Source: Rhizobium sp. BK313
GTDB lineage: Bacteria > Pseudomonadota > Alphaproteobacteria > Rhizobiales > Rhizobiaceae
DNA length: 64,000 nt
NCBI RefSeq assembly: GCF_014193655.1
Contig: NZ_JACHZQ010000002.1
Coordinates: 801,827-865,826 of the forward strand
Direction: 5' to 3'
In this document: one piece after another, positions 1 to 9,088 of the stretch
Position numbering within the stretch: the stretch's first letter is position 1
Layout of the letters: each line of letters starts with the position of its first letter
Translations under genes and position numbers: made by a program
The notes under the pieces: model-generated
The model's input: only the letters and a program-made list of their open reading frames with translations
Told to the model about the DNA's origin: nothing
Database searches by the model: none

Positions 1-3000
1 CCGTGGAGCTGTCGGTCGCGGTGACGGTAAAGTGGAACGGACCTGCTACCGTTGGCGTCCCGGCAAGCACGCCGGCCGAGGAAAGGGTTACGCCAGCCGG
101 AAGAGCGCCAGCCGTCAGTGAATAAGTATAGCCGCCGGTACCGCCCGAGGCCGTAAGGGGCTGGCTGTAGGCGGTTCCGGCCGCGCCGGCCGGCAGGGTT
201 GCCGGTGTGATGGTGATCGTCGGTGCGCCGATGCTGATGCTATAGGCCTGTGAGCCGGTAAATGTGAGGCCGTCGGCTGCCTTGACGGTGAAGTTGAAGG
301 TCCCGCCCATCGTCGGTATCCCGGAAAGTACGCCGCCCGGGGAAAGGGCCACACCCAACGGAAGGCTGCCGGTCAACAGGCTATAGGTATAGGAGCCGGT
401 GCCGCCCGAAGCCGTGAGGGTCTGGCTATAGGCGGTTCCGGCCGTGCCGGCCGGCAGGGTTCCCGGTGCGATGGTGATCGTCGGGGCAGCAATGGTAAGT
501 GTGTAAGCCTGCGAGCCCGTAAAGGGCCCTGTACCCGTGGAGCTGTCGGTCGCGGTGACGGTAAAGTGGAACGGACCTGCTACCGTTGGCGTCCCGGCAA
601 GCACGCCGGCCGAGGAAAGGGTTACGCCAGCCGGAAGGGCGCCAGCCGTCAGTGAATAAGTATAGCCGCCGGTACCGCCCGAGGCCGTAAGGGGCTGGCT
701 GTAGGCGGTTCCGGCCGCGCCGGCCGGCAGGGTTCCCGGTGTGATCGTGATCGTCGGGGCAGCAATGGTAAGTGTGTAAGCCTGCGAGCCCGTAAAGGGC
801 CCTGTACCCGTGGAGCTGTCTGTCGCAGTGATGGTGAAGTTGAAGGTCCCGCCGGCAGTCGGCGTCCCGGAAAGCACGCCGGCCGAGGAAAGGGTTACGC
901 CAGCCGGAAGGGCGCCAGCCGTCAGTGAATAAGTATAGCCGCCGGTACCGCCCGAGGCCGTAAGGGGCTGGCTGTAGGCGGTTCCGGCCGCGCCGGCCGG
1001 CAGGGTTGCCGGTGTGATGGTGATCGTCGGTGCGCCGATGCTGATGCTATAGGCCTGTGAGCCGGTAAATGTGAGGCCGTCGGCTGCCTTGACGGTGAAG
1101 TTGAAGGTCCCGCCCATCGTCGGTATCCCGGAAAGTACGCCGCCCGGGGAAAGGGCCACACCCAACGGAAGGCTGCCGGTCAACAGGCTATATGTGTACG
1201 AGCCGGTGCCGCCCGAAGCCGTGAGAGTTTGGCTATAGGCGGTTCCGGCCGTGCCGGCCGGCAGGGTTCCCGGTGCGATGGTGATCGTCGGGGCAGCAAT
1301 GGTAAGTGTGTAAGCCTGCGAGCCGGTAAAGGGCCCTGTACCCGTGGAGCTGTCGGTCGCGGTGACGGTAAAGTTGAACGGACCTGCTACCGTTGGCGTC
1401 CCGGAAAGCACGCCGGCCGAGGAAAGGATTACGCCAGCCGGAAGAGCGCCAGCCGTCAGTGAATAAGTATAGCCGCCGGTACCGCCCGAGGCCGTAAGAG
1501 GCTGGCTAAAGGCCGTCCCTGCCGTTGCGGATGGCAAAGAGGTAGGGCTGACCACGATTGTCGGCGCGGCAACGGTCAAACTGTAAGCCCTCGAACCGGT
1601 GAACGGTCCGGTCCCGGTCGAGCTGTCGGTCGCGGTGATGGTAAAGTTGAACGGGCCAGCCGCCGTCGGCGTGCCGGAAAGCGCACCGGTCGTGGGCGAC
1701 AGGCTCAAACCGGTCGGGAGAGAGCCGGCGGTGATGGTATAGGTGTAGGGGGCGGTGCCGCCCGAGGCCGTGATGGTCTGGCTATAGGCCGTCCCGATAG
1801 CGCCAGATGACAGTGTCGAAGGGCCGAGCGAGATTGTGGCTGGGCTGACGGTTATTGTGACCGTTGCCGGCGTGGAAGTGCCGCCGCCATTGGTCGCGGT
1901 ATAGGTGAAACTATCCGGACCGGCGTAGCTTGCTGTCGGAGTATAGGTGATTGAAGTACCACTGGCCGAAGCGGTTCCATGAGAGGCTTGCGTCGCAACG
2001 GCCACCGATGAAGCCGTTCCCCCCGACAGGTTCAGTGTAATCGCATTTGAGCTGCTTCCATGGTTCACTGTTGCGCTGACCGGACCAGCAACAGGCGGAG
2101 CTACGTTTTGAACACTCAGATTAAGCGTAACAACATTGAAATAAGGTCCTGGCGATATGCCGTGCAGATTCGGACTGCTATCAGTTACAGCAACCTGAAA
2201 ACTGAAGTTTCCCTGAGACGTTGGCGTTCCGCTGATCGTACCATTGCTGGCCAATGAAAGTCCCGGAGGAAGGCTTGAGCCGGTATTGAGCGCAAAACTA
2301 TATGGGGCCAAAGCGCCTGACGCGGAAAGCGTTGCACTGTAAGCAACATTCACACCGGCGGCTGGCGGCCCGGCAACTGCAATATTGTTGGATGGGTTCG
2401 GGACTGAGATTGCATAGGACTTGGTGGTTGTTGTCCCACCATTGTCCGTGACGGAAAATGTCGCTGTATTATTACCCGCCTGCGTGGGAGTGCCGCTGAT
2501 AGTTGATCCGCTGAAGGATAGGCCCGGCGGCAGTGAGCCGCTGGTGAGGGCGAAGGTATAGGGTGCCGTGCCGCCGCTTGCGCCTAGCGTTTGGCTGTAG
2601 CTTGTGCCGACTTGCGGGCTGGTTAGCGATGCCGGGGAAACGGTGATGGGGCTTGTGGCTCCCGCAATTGCCACATTTATTGTGAAAGGGTTTGCACTCG
2701 CATCTGCCACGACGAAGCTATCGCTGGTGGCTCCATCCCCATTATTTGTATATGTCACTACCCCAGCAACGGAATCGACGCTTACCGAACCATGCTGGGG
2801 AGAGGTCGTGTTTGGTCCAGGATATGGGTTGAGGCCAAACGGATCACACTGAATACCGATGTTGATACTAATCGACCCGCCGGAAGCCATCGGGTTCGTC
2901 GACGGCGTCGTGTTCGCATCGGGCACATTGAAGGTTGAGCAAGCGGCATAGGCGATGCCTGGGGCCGCGAACGTCAGACCAGTAGAGAACAGAATAACAA

Positions 3001-3103
3001 TCAGCGCTATCTTAAAAAGTGACGTATAAGCATGCGCACCAGCAGGGTTTAATCCTAGAGCTGCTTCTATCGCATGATTTACACGCCGCCCCGTGCAGCA
3101 CAT
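1..3103 (-). CDS. Large exported Ig-like repeat protein (putative Ig domains), 3' end outside window
   Basis: An uninterrupted minus-strand frame of about 1034 codons runs from an ATG at 3103 to the window edge, so the gene is partial. Residues 1-54 look like a long signal region: a charged start, then a hydrophobic core around IALIVILFSTGLTFAAPG and an AYA cleavage-like site. Next come an Ig/cadherin-like segment, then many repeats of about 90 residues with the He_PIG hallmark (SQPLTASGGTGGYTYSL, LPAGVTLSSAGVLSGTPT, FNFTVTATDSSTGTGPFTG). At least eight such repeats are visible, nearly identical toward the left edge. Such proteins in Rhizobiales are usually surface-exposed or autotransporter-like, so a C-terminal beta-barrel beyond the window is likely but unseen. 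The start has only a weak ribosome site. No neighbour suggests a partner. Confidence 0.85.
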   Translation of the reverse strand, partial: MCCTGRRVNHAIEAALGLNPAGAHAYTSLFKIALIVILFSTGLTFAAPGIAYAACSTFNVPDANTTPSTNPMASGGSISINIGIQCDPFGLNPYPGPNTTSPQHGSVSVDSVAGVVTYTNNGDGATSDSFVVADASANPFTINVAIAGATSPITVSPASLTSPQVGTSYSQTLGASGGTAPYTFALTSGSLPPGLSFSGSTISGTPTQAGNNTATFSVTDNGGTTTTKSYAISVPNPSNNIAVAGPPAAGVNVAYSATLSASGALAPYSFALNTGSSLPPGLSLASNGTISGTPTSQGNFSFQVAVTDSSPNLHGISPGPYFNVVTLNLSVQNVAPPVAGPVSATVNHGSSSNAITLNLSGGTASSVAVATQASHGTASASGTSITYTPTASYAGPDSFTYTATNGGGTSTPATVTITVSPATISLGPSTLSSGAIGTAYSQTITASGGTAPYTYTITAGSLPTGLSLSPTTGALSGTPTAAGPFNFTITATDSSTGTGPFTGSRAYSLTVAAPTIVVSPTSLPSATAGTAFSQPLTASGGTGGYTYSLTAGALPAGVILSSAGVLSGTPTVAGPFNFTVTATDSSTGTGPFTGSQAYTLTIAAPTITIAPGTLPAGTAGTAYSQTLTASGGTGSYTYSLLTGSLPLGVALSPGGVLSGIPTMGGTFNFTVKAADGLTFTGSQAYSISIGAPTITITPATLPAGAAGTAYSQPLTASGGTGGYTYSLTAGALPAGVTLSSAGVLSGTPTAGGTFNFTITATDSSTGTGPFTGSQAYTLTIAAPTITITPGTLPAGAAGTAYSQPLTASGGTGGYTYSLTAGALPAGVTLSSAGVLAGTPTVAGPFHFTVTATDSSTGTGPFTGSQAYTLTIAAPTITIAPGTLPAGTAGTAYSQTLTASGGTGSYTYSLLTGSLPLGVALSPGGVLSGIPTMGGTFNFTVKAADGLTFTGSQAYSISIGAPTITITPATLPAGAAGTAYSQPLTASGGTGGYTYSLTAGALPAGVTLSSAGVLAGTPTVAGPFHFTVTATDSST
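60..702. repeat. Copy A of an 807-bp-period tandem duplication inside the Ig-repeat gene
   Basis: This stretch is almost base-for-base the same as 867-1509, an offset of exactly 807 bp (269 codons, three Ig-like repeats). Only a few substitutions are seen, for example at the codon around 112 versus 919. The frame is kept. Confidence 0.85.
867..1509. repeat. Copy B of the 807-bp-period tandem duplication
   Basis: This is the second copy of the block at 60-702. Identity breaks down at about 1510, where the next repeat unit diverges, and is lower in the first 60 bases of the period (808-866 against 1-59). This marks recent, in-frame expansion of the repeat array. Confidence 0.85.
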
Positions 3104-4056
3104 CCAGCGTTTGACAAGATCGAGTTGCGATGTGCAAGTTTCCGTCCCAGGACAGTGCCCGCATCTTGCAAGTCCGGTACCCAGCCATTCATCGATTTTC
3201 ATTTGCCCAACCCAAAGATCGAGCGCACACCCGACCAGCAGGAGTTGCTCGCATAATTGCCTGCCCGCACTTCGGCTTACGCCCTCGACTTGATTTCACT
3301 ACTATCGGAAGTGCTTGCGTGGCAATTTGCTAATCTTGCAATTGCTATGGATTGAGTTTTTGAGGAAATTATTCAATCGAATGTTGTATATTCACCACAG
3401 TGCGGGATGAGCGGTATGGCGTTGTTAACCGGCAGAGTCATGACGTTGTCACATTGTCCTCGGCTTAACGGCGGATAGTTGCAATGAGATGCGCGCAACC
3501 ATTAGTTGCAATATCCCTCTGCGCATCGAGAAGGTGCTCGCCGCCATCGCGGGCTGGAAAGCTCTAATTTGAGAATGTCCTTGATCTTTCCCGGATACAC
3601 CTCGTTTCACCATCGAGCGCACACCATGACAAGCGCCGTACTGGTGAGAGGTAGACCGATAGAATTTGGCGCTGGGATTGGGACCATAGCGGGCGTTGAG
3701 GTCGCAGGTTGCCTCGGCATGCCTAGGCTCGCGGGTGGCAATTGCCTCTGGGCGTCGACAAGATTGGCGTGTGTGCCGGTGTAGCCTTCCCCCGGATGTG
3801 CAGTCATGCGGCCAGGCGCGCTGACGCATAGTGATCCCGGGGGAAACATACGCCATTCTGGCGAGGCCGAGATTGATGCCGTCCGCTAGGATCGCGGTGA
3901 AAAGCGCGAGTTTTTTGTCGGCTCTCTATTCCGCAAAACAAAACGGCCGCGACCAAGTTGTCGCATCGCGGGGTGTGGTCACAGTGAAACACGCGAGTTG
4001 AATGAAAAGTGTGGCCAGTGATGCGGCATTGCTGCCTTGATCTTTTTTCCCTTCAA
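3104..4056. other. Gene-poor stretch, no supportable gene
   Basis: About 950 bases separate the Ig-repeat gene from a tiny minus-strand gene. Short open frames occur on both strands (for example 3449-3856 minus and 3506-3784 plus), but their products are arginine/proline/histidine-rich, match no family I know and lack ribosome sites. The AT-richer part at 3290-3420 probably holds the promoter of the Ig-repeat gene. The rest looks like decayed sequence. Confidence 0.5.
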
Positions 4057-4149
4057 CTAAGAGGTCGAGAATGCCACCATGAATAACGCAGCCCAGAAAA
4101 GGGCGGACATTTCAGCGGCCAACAAGAATCCAAAAGCTCTTTCGCTCAT
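4057..4149 (-). CDS. Small hydrophobic 30-residue membrane peptide
   Basis: ATG at 4149 follows a strong Shine-Dalgarno (GAGGAGG, 5 bases upstream) and the frame ends with TAG at 4057. The peptide starts MSERAFGFLLAAEMSALFW and continues hydrophobically to an FSTS end, so it would form a single transmembrane helix of roughly residues 6-27. It is too short to assign to a family. A perfect 10-bp inverted repeat with a central G-run lies 37-60 bases upstream (4186-4209), suggesting dedicated regulation. The ribosome site and membrane-like composition support a real gene. The function is unknown; small-subunit or stress-peptide roles are only guesses. Confidence 0.55.
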   Translation of the reverse strand: MSERAFGFLLAAEMSALFWAALFMVAFSTS

Positions 4150-4185
4150 AAATTCCTCCTCAAGCAACCTCCATTGCCATCAGGA

Positions 4186-4209
4186 AACTATACGGGGGGC
4201 CGTATAGTT
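4186..4209. promoter_or_regulatory. Perfect inverted repeat with G-tract, operator candidate
   Basis: The arms AACTATACGG and CCGTATAGTT (10/10 complementary) flank GGGG. The resulting run of six G framed by TATAC and GTATA resembles operators of the RcnR/FrmR/CsoR family. The site lies just upstream of the 30-residue gene on the minus strand and could cover its -10 region (TATACG within the palindrome, TTGAGC upstream). No regulator of that family is encoded in the window, so the assignment is inference. Confidence 0.6.
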
Positions 4210-4480
4210 GCGCTAGCCATTGCTCAAATGAAATTGATGTTCCTTACGGATCTTCCAAGGCGTCGCCACGCGCCATGGAATGTGTGCGACGTTCAATCGC
4301 CACAGCCGGTCGCCGTTTGATGACAAGCGGAGGAGCGGAATGAACTCGACCTGATCGAACCGGATCTCGCGCCGGCTGGACAGATCGATGACGTCGCGGC
4401 CGCGTCCCCGCCGGCGACCATCGGCTTTCGTGTCAGCATGAAAGTTGCTATGCCGTTCGAAACCTGTGGTGGGGGGGAAA

Positions 4481-5764
4481 ATGGACGGCAGCAGATTCCG
4501 ATTGCCCAGTTCGCCTGAACGCGATCGGGCGCTCAACGAGATCCACGCTCGGCCTTATATGCTGGTTGAAACCCCGCGCGTCATCATTCAGGTCGCTTTC
4601 CAGAGAAACAAGGGTGACGCTGCGGATCGCGCCGCGATTGCCTCCCTCAGCCAATCGTTCGGGGAAGCCGCACCTGGATCCGATGCAAACCACTATGTCG
4701 CTACCAACGATAATGGCTCCTTGCAGTGGGAGAGGCACACCGAATTCTCCACTTACTTCTGGGATACGCTGACGACGGAAATCTTCGGAGGCGATATCTC
4801 GTGTCTGCCATTTGACGAGACGTCCATGCCCGGAGACTTCATTTCCGGAATTCGGCTTGAACTACGGTCTGGGGATCTGCCCACCGAAGAGGCGCTTCGC
4901 TACTTCGATCCTCAGAGTTTGTGCTACAGTCAAGTCAAGACGAACCAGGCGACGATCTTGACTGATTTTCGTCAAGATGAAGACGGGCTCACCCGGATTC
5001 TCGTGATTGACCACAGTCTCACGAGCGCGGGGCGTGGAGCTCTGGTTCAGCGCCTGCTCGACATCGAGACCTATCGCACGTTCGCCATGCTTGGTTTGCG
5101 CGTCGCCCTTTCGGCTTCCCCGGGGATTGCGAAAATCGAGGACCGTTTCACAGCAATCACGCAACGCATGAACGACCATGCGAGGGAAGAGGCTGATGAG
5201 CTCCTTGTGGAGATGACTCACCTTGCCGCAGAGTTGGAAGCGAGCGCCGCGTCTTGCCTCTATCGCTTTGGGGCAAGCCGCGCCTACTACGACATTGTCC
5301 AGGAACGGATTAAGATGTTGGGCGAAACGCCTATCTCAGGATACGAAACATTCGGCTCGTTTTTGGAGCGCCGGCTCGCGCCAGCCATGAGGACGTGCAG
5401 ATCCGTGGAGACGCGACAAGCGGAGCTGTCGCGAAAGCTCGCACGTGCCACCGGACTTCTTCGCAGCTGGATCGATGTCGAACTCGAGCGACTGAACACG
5501 ACCCTCCTCAATTCGATGGATCGGCGAGCTCGGTTGCAACTTCGCTTGCAACAAACAGTGGAAGGTCTCTCAGTGGCGGCGATTTCCTATTACATCGTCG
5601 GCCTGTTCGGTTACGTCGCGAAGGCAACACACGGGCTCTTCCACATCGAAGCGGAAACGATGACGGCATTTGCAGTGCCGCTAGCCGTTGCTGGCGTTTG
5701 GATGATTGTTCGTAGCATTCGCCGCTCCCATTCAGATCACGAGATCGCCGAGCAAAACAAATAG
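4481..5764 (+). CDS. DUF3422 family membrane-anchored protein
   Basis: The 427-residue product matches the DUF3422 pattern: an N-terminal NEIHARPYMLVETPRVI segment, a central soluble region with acidic and coiled-coil-like helices, and two C-terminal hydrophobic helices near residues 363-380 (SVAAISYYIVGLFGYVA) and 395-412 (MTAFAVPLAVAGVWMIV). The protein would be anchored in the inner membrane with a large soluble domain. Its biochemical role is not known to me. ATG 4481 is chosen because a G-rich ribosome site sits directly upstream and the family begins close to the NEIHARP motif; a TTG at 4445 and GTG codons between are alternatives. It appears monocistronic. Confidence 0.8.
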   Translation: MDGSRFRLPSSPERDRALNEIHARPYMLVETPRVIIQVAFQRNKGDAADRAAIASLSQSFGEAAPGSDANHYVATNDNGSLQWERHTEFSTYFWDTLTTEIFGGDISCLPFDETSMPGDFISGIRLELRSGDLPTEEALRYFDPQSLCYSQVKTNQATILTDFRQDEDGLTRILVIDHSLTSAGRGALVQRLLDIETYRTFAMLGLRVALSASPGIAKIEDRFTAITQRMNDHAREEADELLVEMTHLAAELEASAASCLYRFGASRAYYDIVQERIKMLGETPISGYETFGSFLERRLAPAMRTCRSVETRQAELSRKLARATGLLRSWIDVELERLNTTLLNSMDRRARLQLRLQQTVEGLSVAAISYYIVGLFGYVAKATHGLFHIEAETMTAFAVPLAVAGVWMIVRSIRRSHSDHEIAEQNK

Positions 5765-6303
5765 GCGGAATCGATCCGATGGCGCAGCGAGGCGGGAGAT
5801 CGTGCCCAGCGTCGAGCATTGTTCGCATAGGACCTCAACAATCGGGCGGAGAATTGTCGTCAGCCGATCCGGCGACGGGAAAAGATCATGAAGCTGGTGC
5901 CGCCGCCTTCCGTGCACATAGTGGTCATCCTGATGGTCGAGCCTTGAAGCGCTCCAAGACCATTGTGCGGACGCTCCGATGTCATGCCGCCAGATCCTGC
6001 CGCGCGGGCGCGAGGATTTCGTGGCTGTACGCCGCCAAATTGAGAGCGTGCGGGCTGGCGTGTCCCGTGTGAAACAGCATCCTGGGTGGGGTCATCATCG
6101 GCGCCGTTCTTGACCCCACCCAATTTCCATTTTCCGGCTTTAGATCAAAGCCTTACGCTCTTGTCATAAGGGGTCAGCCTTCGGCGCCGATGACCCTCAC
6201 TAGTGACTTCGCGGTCACTTCCGGATCCTGGATATTGATGCCGCGAAGATCGCGGCTCGACCCATTTCGGACTCAGCAACCCGGAATGCACGCACCTGTA
6301 GCT
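5765..6303. other. Intergenic stretch without supportable gene
   Basis: About 540 bases lie between DUF3422 and the convergent epimerase gene. A minus-strand frame ending near 5860 contains a GGGTSF motif faintly like the end of a histidine-kinase ATPase domain, but no N, D or other G boxes are present. I see no hairpin-T terminator and treat the stretch as non-coding or remnant. Confidence 0.4.
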
Positions 6304-7473
6304 CTAGGACGCATCGGTGGATAATTTGTGTACCGTAGTCGACTTCAGCGTTTCGCCCGGTTTCAACACCGTTGTCGGAAAGGACGGCTGGTTCGGCGAA
6401 TCCGGGAAGTGCTGCGTCTCGAGGCAGAAGCCGTCTGTCTGGCGGTATTGCTGACCGGCCGCGCCGACGAGCGTCGAATCGAGGAAGTTGCCGCTATAGA
6501 ACTGGATACCGGGCTCGGTGGTCGATATCTCCATGATCCGACCCGAGCGCGGCTCGTAGACTCGCGCGGCGAGCGAAAGCCCACTTCCCGACCGGTTCAG
6601 CACGAAGTTGTGATCGTATCCGCGGCCAAAAACCATCTGTGGGTCGCTCGCGCGGATGCGTGCGCCGATCGGCATCCCTTGGCGGAAGTCGAACGGCGTG
6701 CCGGCCACGGAGGCGAGCTGCCCGGTTGGGATTAAGGTCGCGTCGACCGGCGTGTAGCGATCAGCGTTGATCGTGAGGATGTGATCGCCGATCCCGCCCA
6801 CACCGTCGCCGGCGAGATTGAAGTAGGAGTGACTCGTGAGATTGACCACGGTTGGTTTGTCCGTTGTCGCCTCGTAATCGATGCGCAGCTCGTTGTCGTT
6901 GGTGAAAGTATAGACGACCCCGACCGTAAGCGTGCCGGGATAGCCTTCCTCGCCATCCTTGCTCGTATAGCTGAGTCGCGCCGCCGCGCCGCTCTCGCTG
7001 GTCAGTGGCTCGACTGCCCAGACGACCTTGTCGAAGCCTTTCTTGCCACCATGCAGGCTGTTCGGCCCGTTATTGGCGGCGAGCTGGTACTGCGTGCCGT
7101 CAAGGGAGAACTTCGCGCCGCCGATACGATTGCCGTAGCGCCCGATCAGGGCGCCGAAATAGGGATTCTTGGATTCGTAATCGGCGAGTTCCTTGAAGCC
7201 GAGCACGATGTTACCGAGCTTGCCCCAGCGGTCGGGCACGTTGATCGCCGTGATGATACCGCCATAAGCAATGAACTTGACGGACGCGCCTCTGTCGTTG
7301 GTCAGCGTGTAGAGATCGACGGCTTTGCCGTCCTGCGTGTTTCCGAATGGGGTCTTGTCCACAGAGCCAGCTCCGGCGTTCGTTCCCGTCAGGAGCACGC
7401 CCATGCCAAACAAGGCCGCGCCGAGCACTGACCTGTCCCAAGTACGCGATATGTTGTGATCGACCCACATCAT
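6304..7473 (-). CDS. galM: Exported aldose 1-epimerase (galactose mutarotase)
   Basis: The 389-residue protein has a signal peptide (hydrophobic VLGAALFGMGVLLTG, cleavage near residue 35) followed by a full galactose mutarotase domain. Visible family motifs are NSLHGGKKGFD with His141, NLTSHSYFNLAG with the likely catalytic His215, and TTEPGIQFYSGN with the likely catalytic base Glu320. It would interconvert alpha- and beta-anomers of aldoses in the periplasm. Start at 7473 is chosen for the GGGAGG site six bases upstream; the frame is open for 23 more codons but those look non-coding. The gene stands alone with no sugar-catabolic neighbours. The symbol reflects family, not a tested function. 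Confidence 0.9.
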   Translation of the reverse strand: MMWVDHNISRTWDRSVLGAALFGMGVLLTGTNAGAGSVDKTPFGNTQDGKAVDLYTLTNDRGASVKFIAYGGIITAINVPDRWGKLGNIVLGFKELADYESKNPYFGALIGRYGNRIGGAKFSLDGTQYQLAANNGPNSLHGGKKGFDKVVWAVEPLTSESGAAARLSYTSKDGEEGYPGTLTVGVVYTFTNDNELRIDYEATTDKPTVVNLTSHSYFNLAGDGVGGIGDHILTINADRYTPVDATLIPTGQLASVAGTPFDFRQGMPIGARIRASDPQMVFGRGYDHNFVLNRSGSGLSLAARVYEPRSGRIMEISTTEPGIQFYSGNFLDSTLVGAAGQQYRQTDGFCLETQHFPDSPNQPSFPTTVLKPGETLKSTTVHKLSTDAS

Positions 7474-8033
7474 AGTTTCCTCCCATAGACTTTTCGCGGC
7501 GGGCTTTGGGCGAGCCGCCTGAACGACCAATACTAAACTCATCTTAATATTAGGGTAAGCGAATATATGCGCGGATTCCGAGGTAATTCGCTACGGCATT
7601 CCGAAATGATGCCGCCCCCGATTCCGTAAATTAACCGCCGTATCGTTCCCGAGCGGGTGCGCCAGTTGGGTGCCGCGCGTCGATGCCGATCATCATGCCA
7701 TTCTTGATCATCTGCGAAAGCGCGAGGTCGGCCAGGTCGTCGTCGTGCTGGAGCGGCACAGAGGATCGTCCTAAAGCCCATCCAGTTTGTATCGCGCGCA
7801 GCAGGCGAAGCATTCGCCATAGAGGGCCGAGCGCAAGGCGCCGATAGTCTTCTTCTCTTCCGAGACAGAGACGAGTTCGAAACACAGGGCGCCTAGCAAC
7901 TTTGTGTTGGACTTCGTTGGGCATGCCGGATCCGATACACCGGCAGCGGCTTGCAGCTCATATCCTCCCTTAGTTGCGCCGCAGCAAGCTTTTCGAGAAT
8001 AAGGTTGTTGCAAGTGCGAACGTTTTCTAAAAG
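7474..8033. other. Intergenic stretch upstream of the biotin operon
   Basis: About 560 bases lie between the divergently oriented epimerase and bioB. Several overlapping minus-strand frames of 80-97 codons are present, but none has a ribosome site or recognisable motif and they interrupt one another. I see no gene here. The right end carries the bioB promoter region. Confidence 0.4.
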
Positions 8034-8060
8034 TATAGATAAAAATACGATTCTATCTAT
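8034..8060. promoter_or_regulatory. BioR-like inverted repeat upstream of bioB
   Basis: TATAGATA (8034-8041) is mirrored by TATCTAT (8054-8060), about 12 bases before the first bioB start codon. BioR, the GntR-type biotin repressor of alphaproteobacteria, recognises TTATMKATAA-like sites, and both half-elements resemble that core. No bioR gene is in the window, so control by BioR is inferred from the site and operon type. Confidence 0.6.
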
Positions 8061-8071
8061 TTGTATGATGA

Positions 8072-9088
8072 ATGGAGGCGCAATTGACTTTCGAAATGAC
8101 ACCGGTGGACCGCCCGCCTCACGATGAGCGCGCAACGGTAGCATCCCAGCGATTTAATGAAGCAAAAATTATCTATAATTTGCCGTTCAACGATCTCCTG
8201 TTCCGTGCTCAGCAGGTTCACCGCGCGAATTTCGACCCAAACGCCATCCAGATGAGCCGGCTTCTCTCGATTAAGACCGGCGGCTGCGCAGAGGATTGCG
8301 GCTATTGCAGCCAATCCGCCCACTACCGGACCGGTCTCAAGGCATCGAAGCTCATGGAGGTCGGGCGTGTCTTGGCGGAAGCGAGGAAGGCGAAGGAAGG
8401 CGGTGCGACCCGCTATTGCATGGGGGCTGCCTGGCGCAATCCCAAGGATCGCGACATGAATGCGTTGGTCGCTATGGTCGAAGGCGTGAAGGCGCTCGGA
8501 ATGGAGACCTGCATGACGCTCGGCATGCTGACGCCGGAACAATCGGCGCAGTTCGCAGATGCCGGCCTCGACTACTACAACCACAATGTCGATACCTCCG
8601 AGCGCTATTATTCGGAGATCATCACCACCCGCACTTTCGAGGATCGGCTGGAGACGCTTGCCAATGTCCGCGATGCCGGCATCAAGGTCTGCGCTGGCGG
8701 CATTCTCGGCATGGGCGAGACTGCCGAGGATCGTATTTCGATGCTGGTGACGCTCGCCAATCTGCCGGCGCCGCCAGAAAGCGTGCCGATCAACATGCTG
8801 ATGCCGATTCCCGGTTCCAAACTCGCGGACGCCGCGCCGGTCGACCCGATCGATTTCGTGCGGACCATCGCGCTTGCACGTATCCTGATGCCGCTTACGC
8901 ATGTGCGCTTGTCCGCCGGCCGCACGGGAATGAGCGATGAAATGCAGGCCCTCTGTTTCTTCGCTGGGGCGAATTCCATCTTCGTCGGCGACACGCTGCT
9001 GACCGCCGACAATCCCGGCGAGGATCATGACACCGCTCTTTTCCGCAGGCTCGGTTTGAAGCCGATGGAACTGGAGTCGTCGCGGTGA
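8072..9088 (+). CDS. bioB: Biotin synthase
   Basis: This radical-SAM enzyme inserts sulfur into dethiobiotin, the last step of biotin synthesis. The SAM-cluster motif Cys72-x3-Cys76-x2-Cys79 ([13 protein letters not shown]) is intact, followed by the family segments [24 protein letters not shown] and RLSAGR, which includes the arginine that binds the second iron-sulfur cluster. It is the first gene of bioBFDAZ and overlaps bioF by four bases. The start is uncertain: ATG 8072 gives 338 residues, but the best ribosome site (GGAGG at 8074-8078) lies just after it and would better serve a TTG at 8084. A BioR-like repeat lies just upstream. Confidence 0.95.
   Translation: MEAQLTFEMTPVDRPPHDERATVASQRFNEAKIIYNLPFNDLLFRAQQVHRANFDPNAIQMSRLLSIKTGGCAEDCGYCSQSAHYRTGLKASKLMEVGRVLAEARKAKEGGATRYCMGAAWRNPKDRDMNALVAMVEGVKALGMETCMTLGMLTPEQSAQFADAGLDYYNHNVDTSERYYSEIITTRTFEDRLETLANVRDAGIKVCAGGILGMGETAEDRISMLVTLANLPAPPESVPINMLMPIPGSKLADAAPVDPIDFVRTIALARILMPLTHVRLSAGRTGMSDEMQALCFFAGANSIFVGDTLLTADNPGEDHDTALFRRLGLKPMELESSR

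Noticed and set aside
1..1509. Regular repeats considered as a CRISPR array
   Set aside because: Units are about 270 bp, coding and in frame, with no short repeat-spacer pattern and no cas genes.
3449..3856. A 135-codon minus-strand frame
   Set aside because: Composition is His/Arg/Pro-rich with no hydrophobic core, no ribosome site and no recognisable motif.
4213..4480. A minus-strand frame of up to 107 codons overlapping the DUF3422 start
   Set aside because: Its start lies inside the DUF3422 gene, there is no ribosome site, and the Arg-rich product matches nothing known.
5860..6123. Histidine-kinase C-terminal remnant on the minus strand
   Set aside because: Only a GGGTSF motif suggests it. 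The N, D and F boxes are missing and the upstream residues are not kinase-like.
7543..8013. Overlapping 80-97-codon minus-strand frames ahead of bioB
   Set aside because: No ribosome sites, no shared domain, and frames interrupt each other. Chance frames are more likely.
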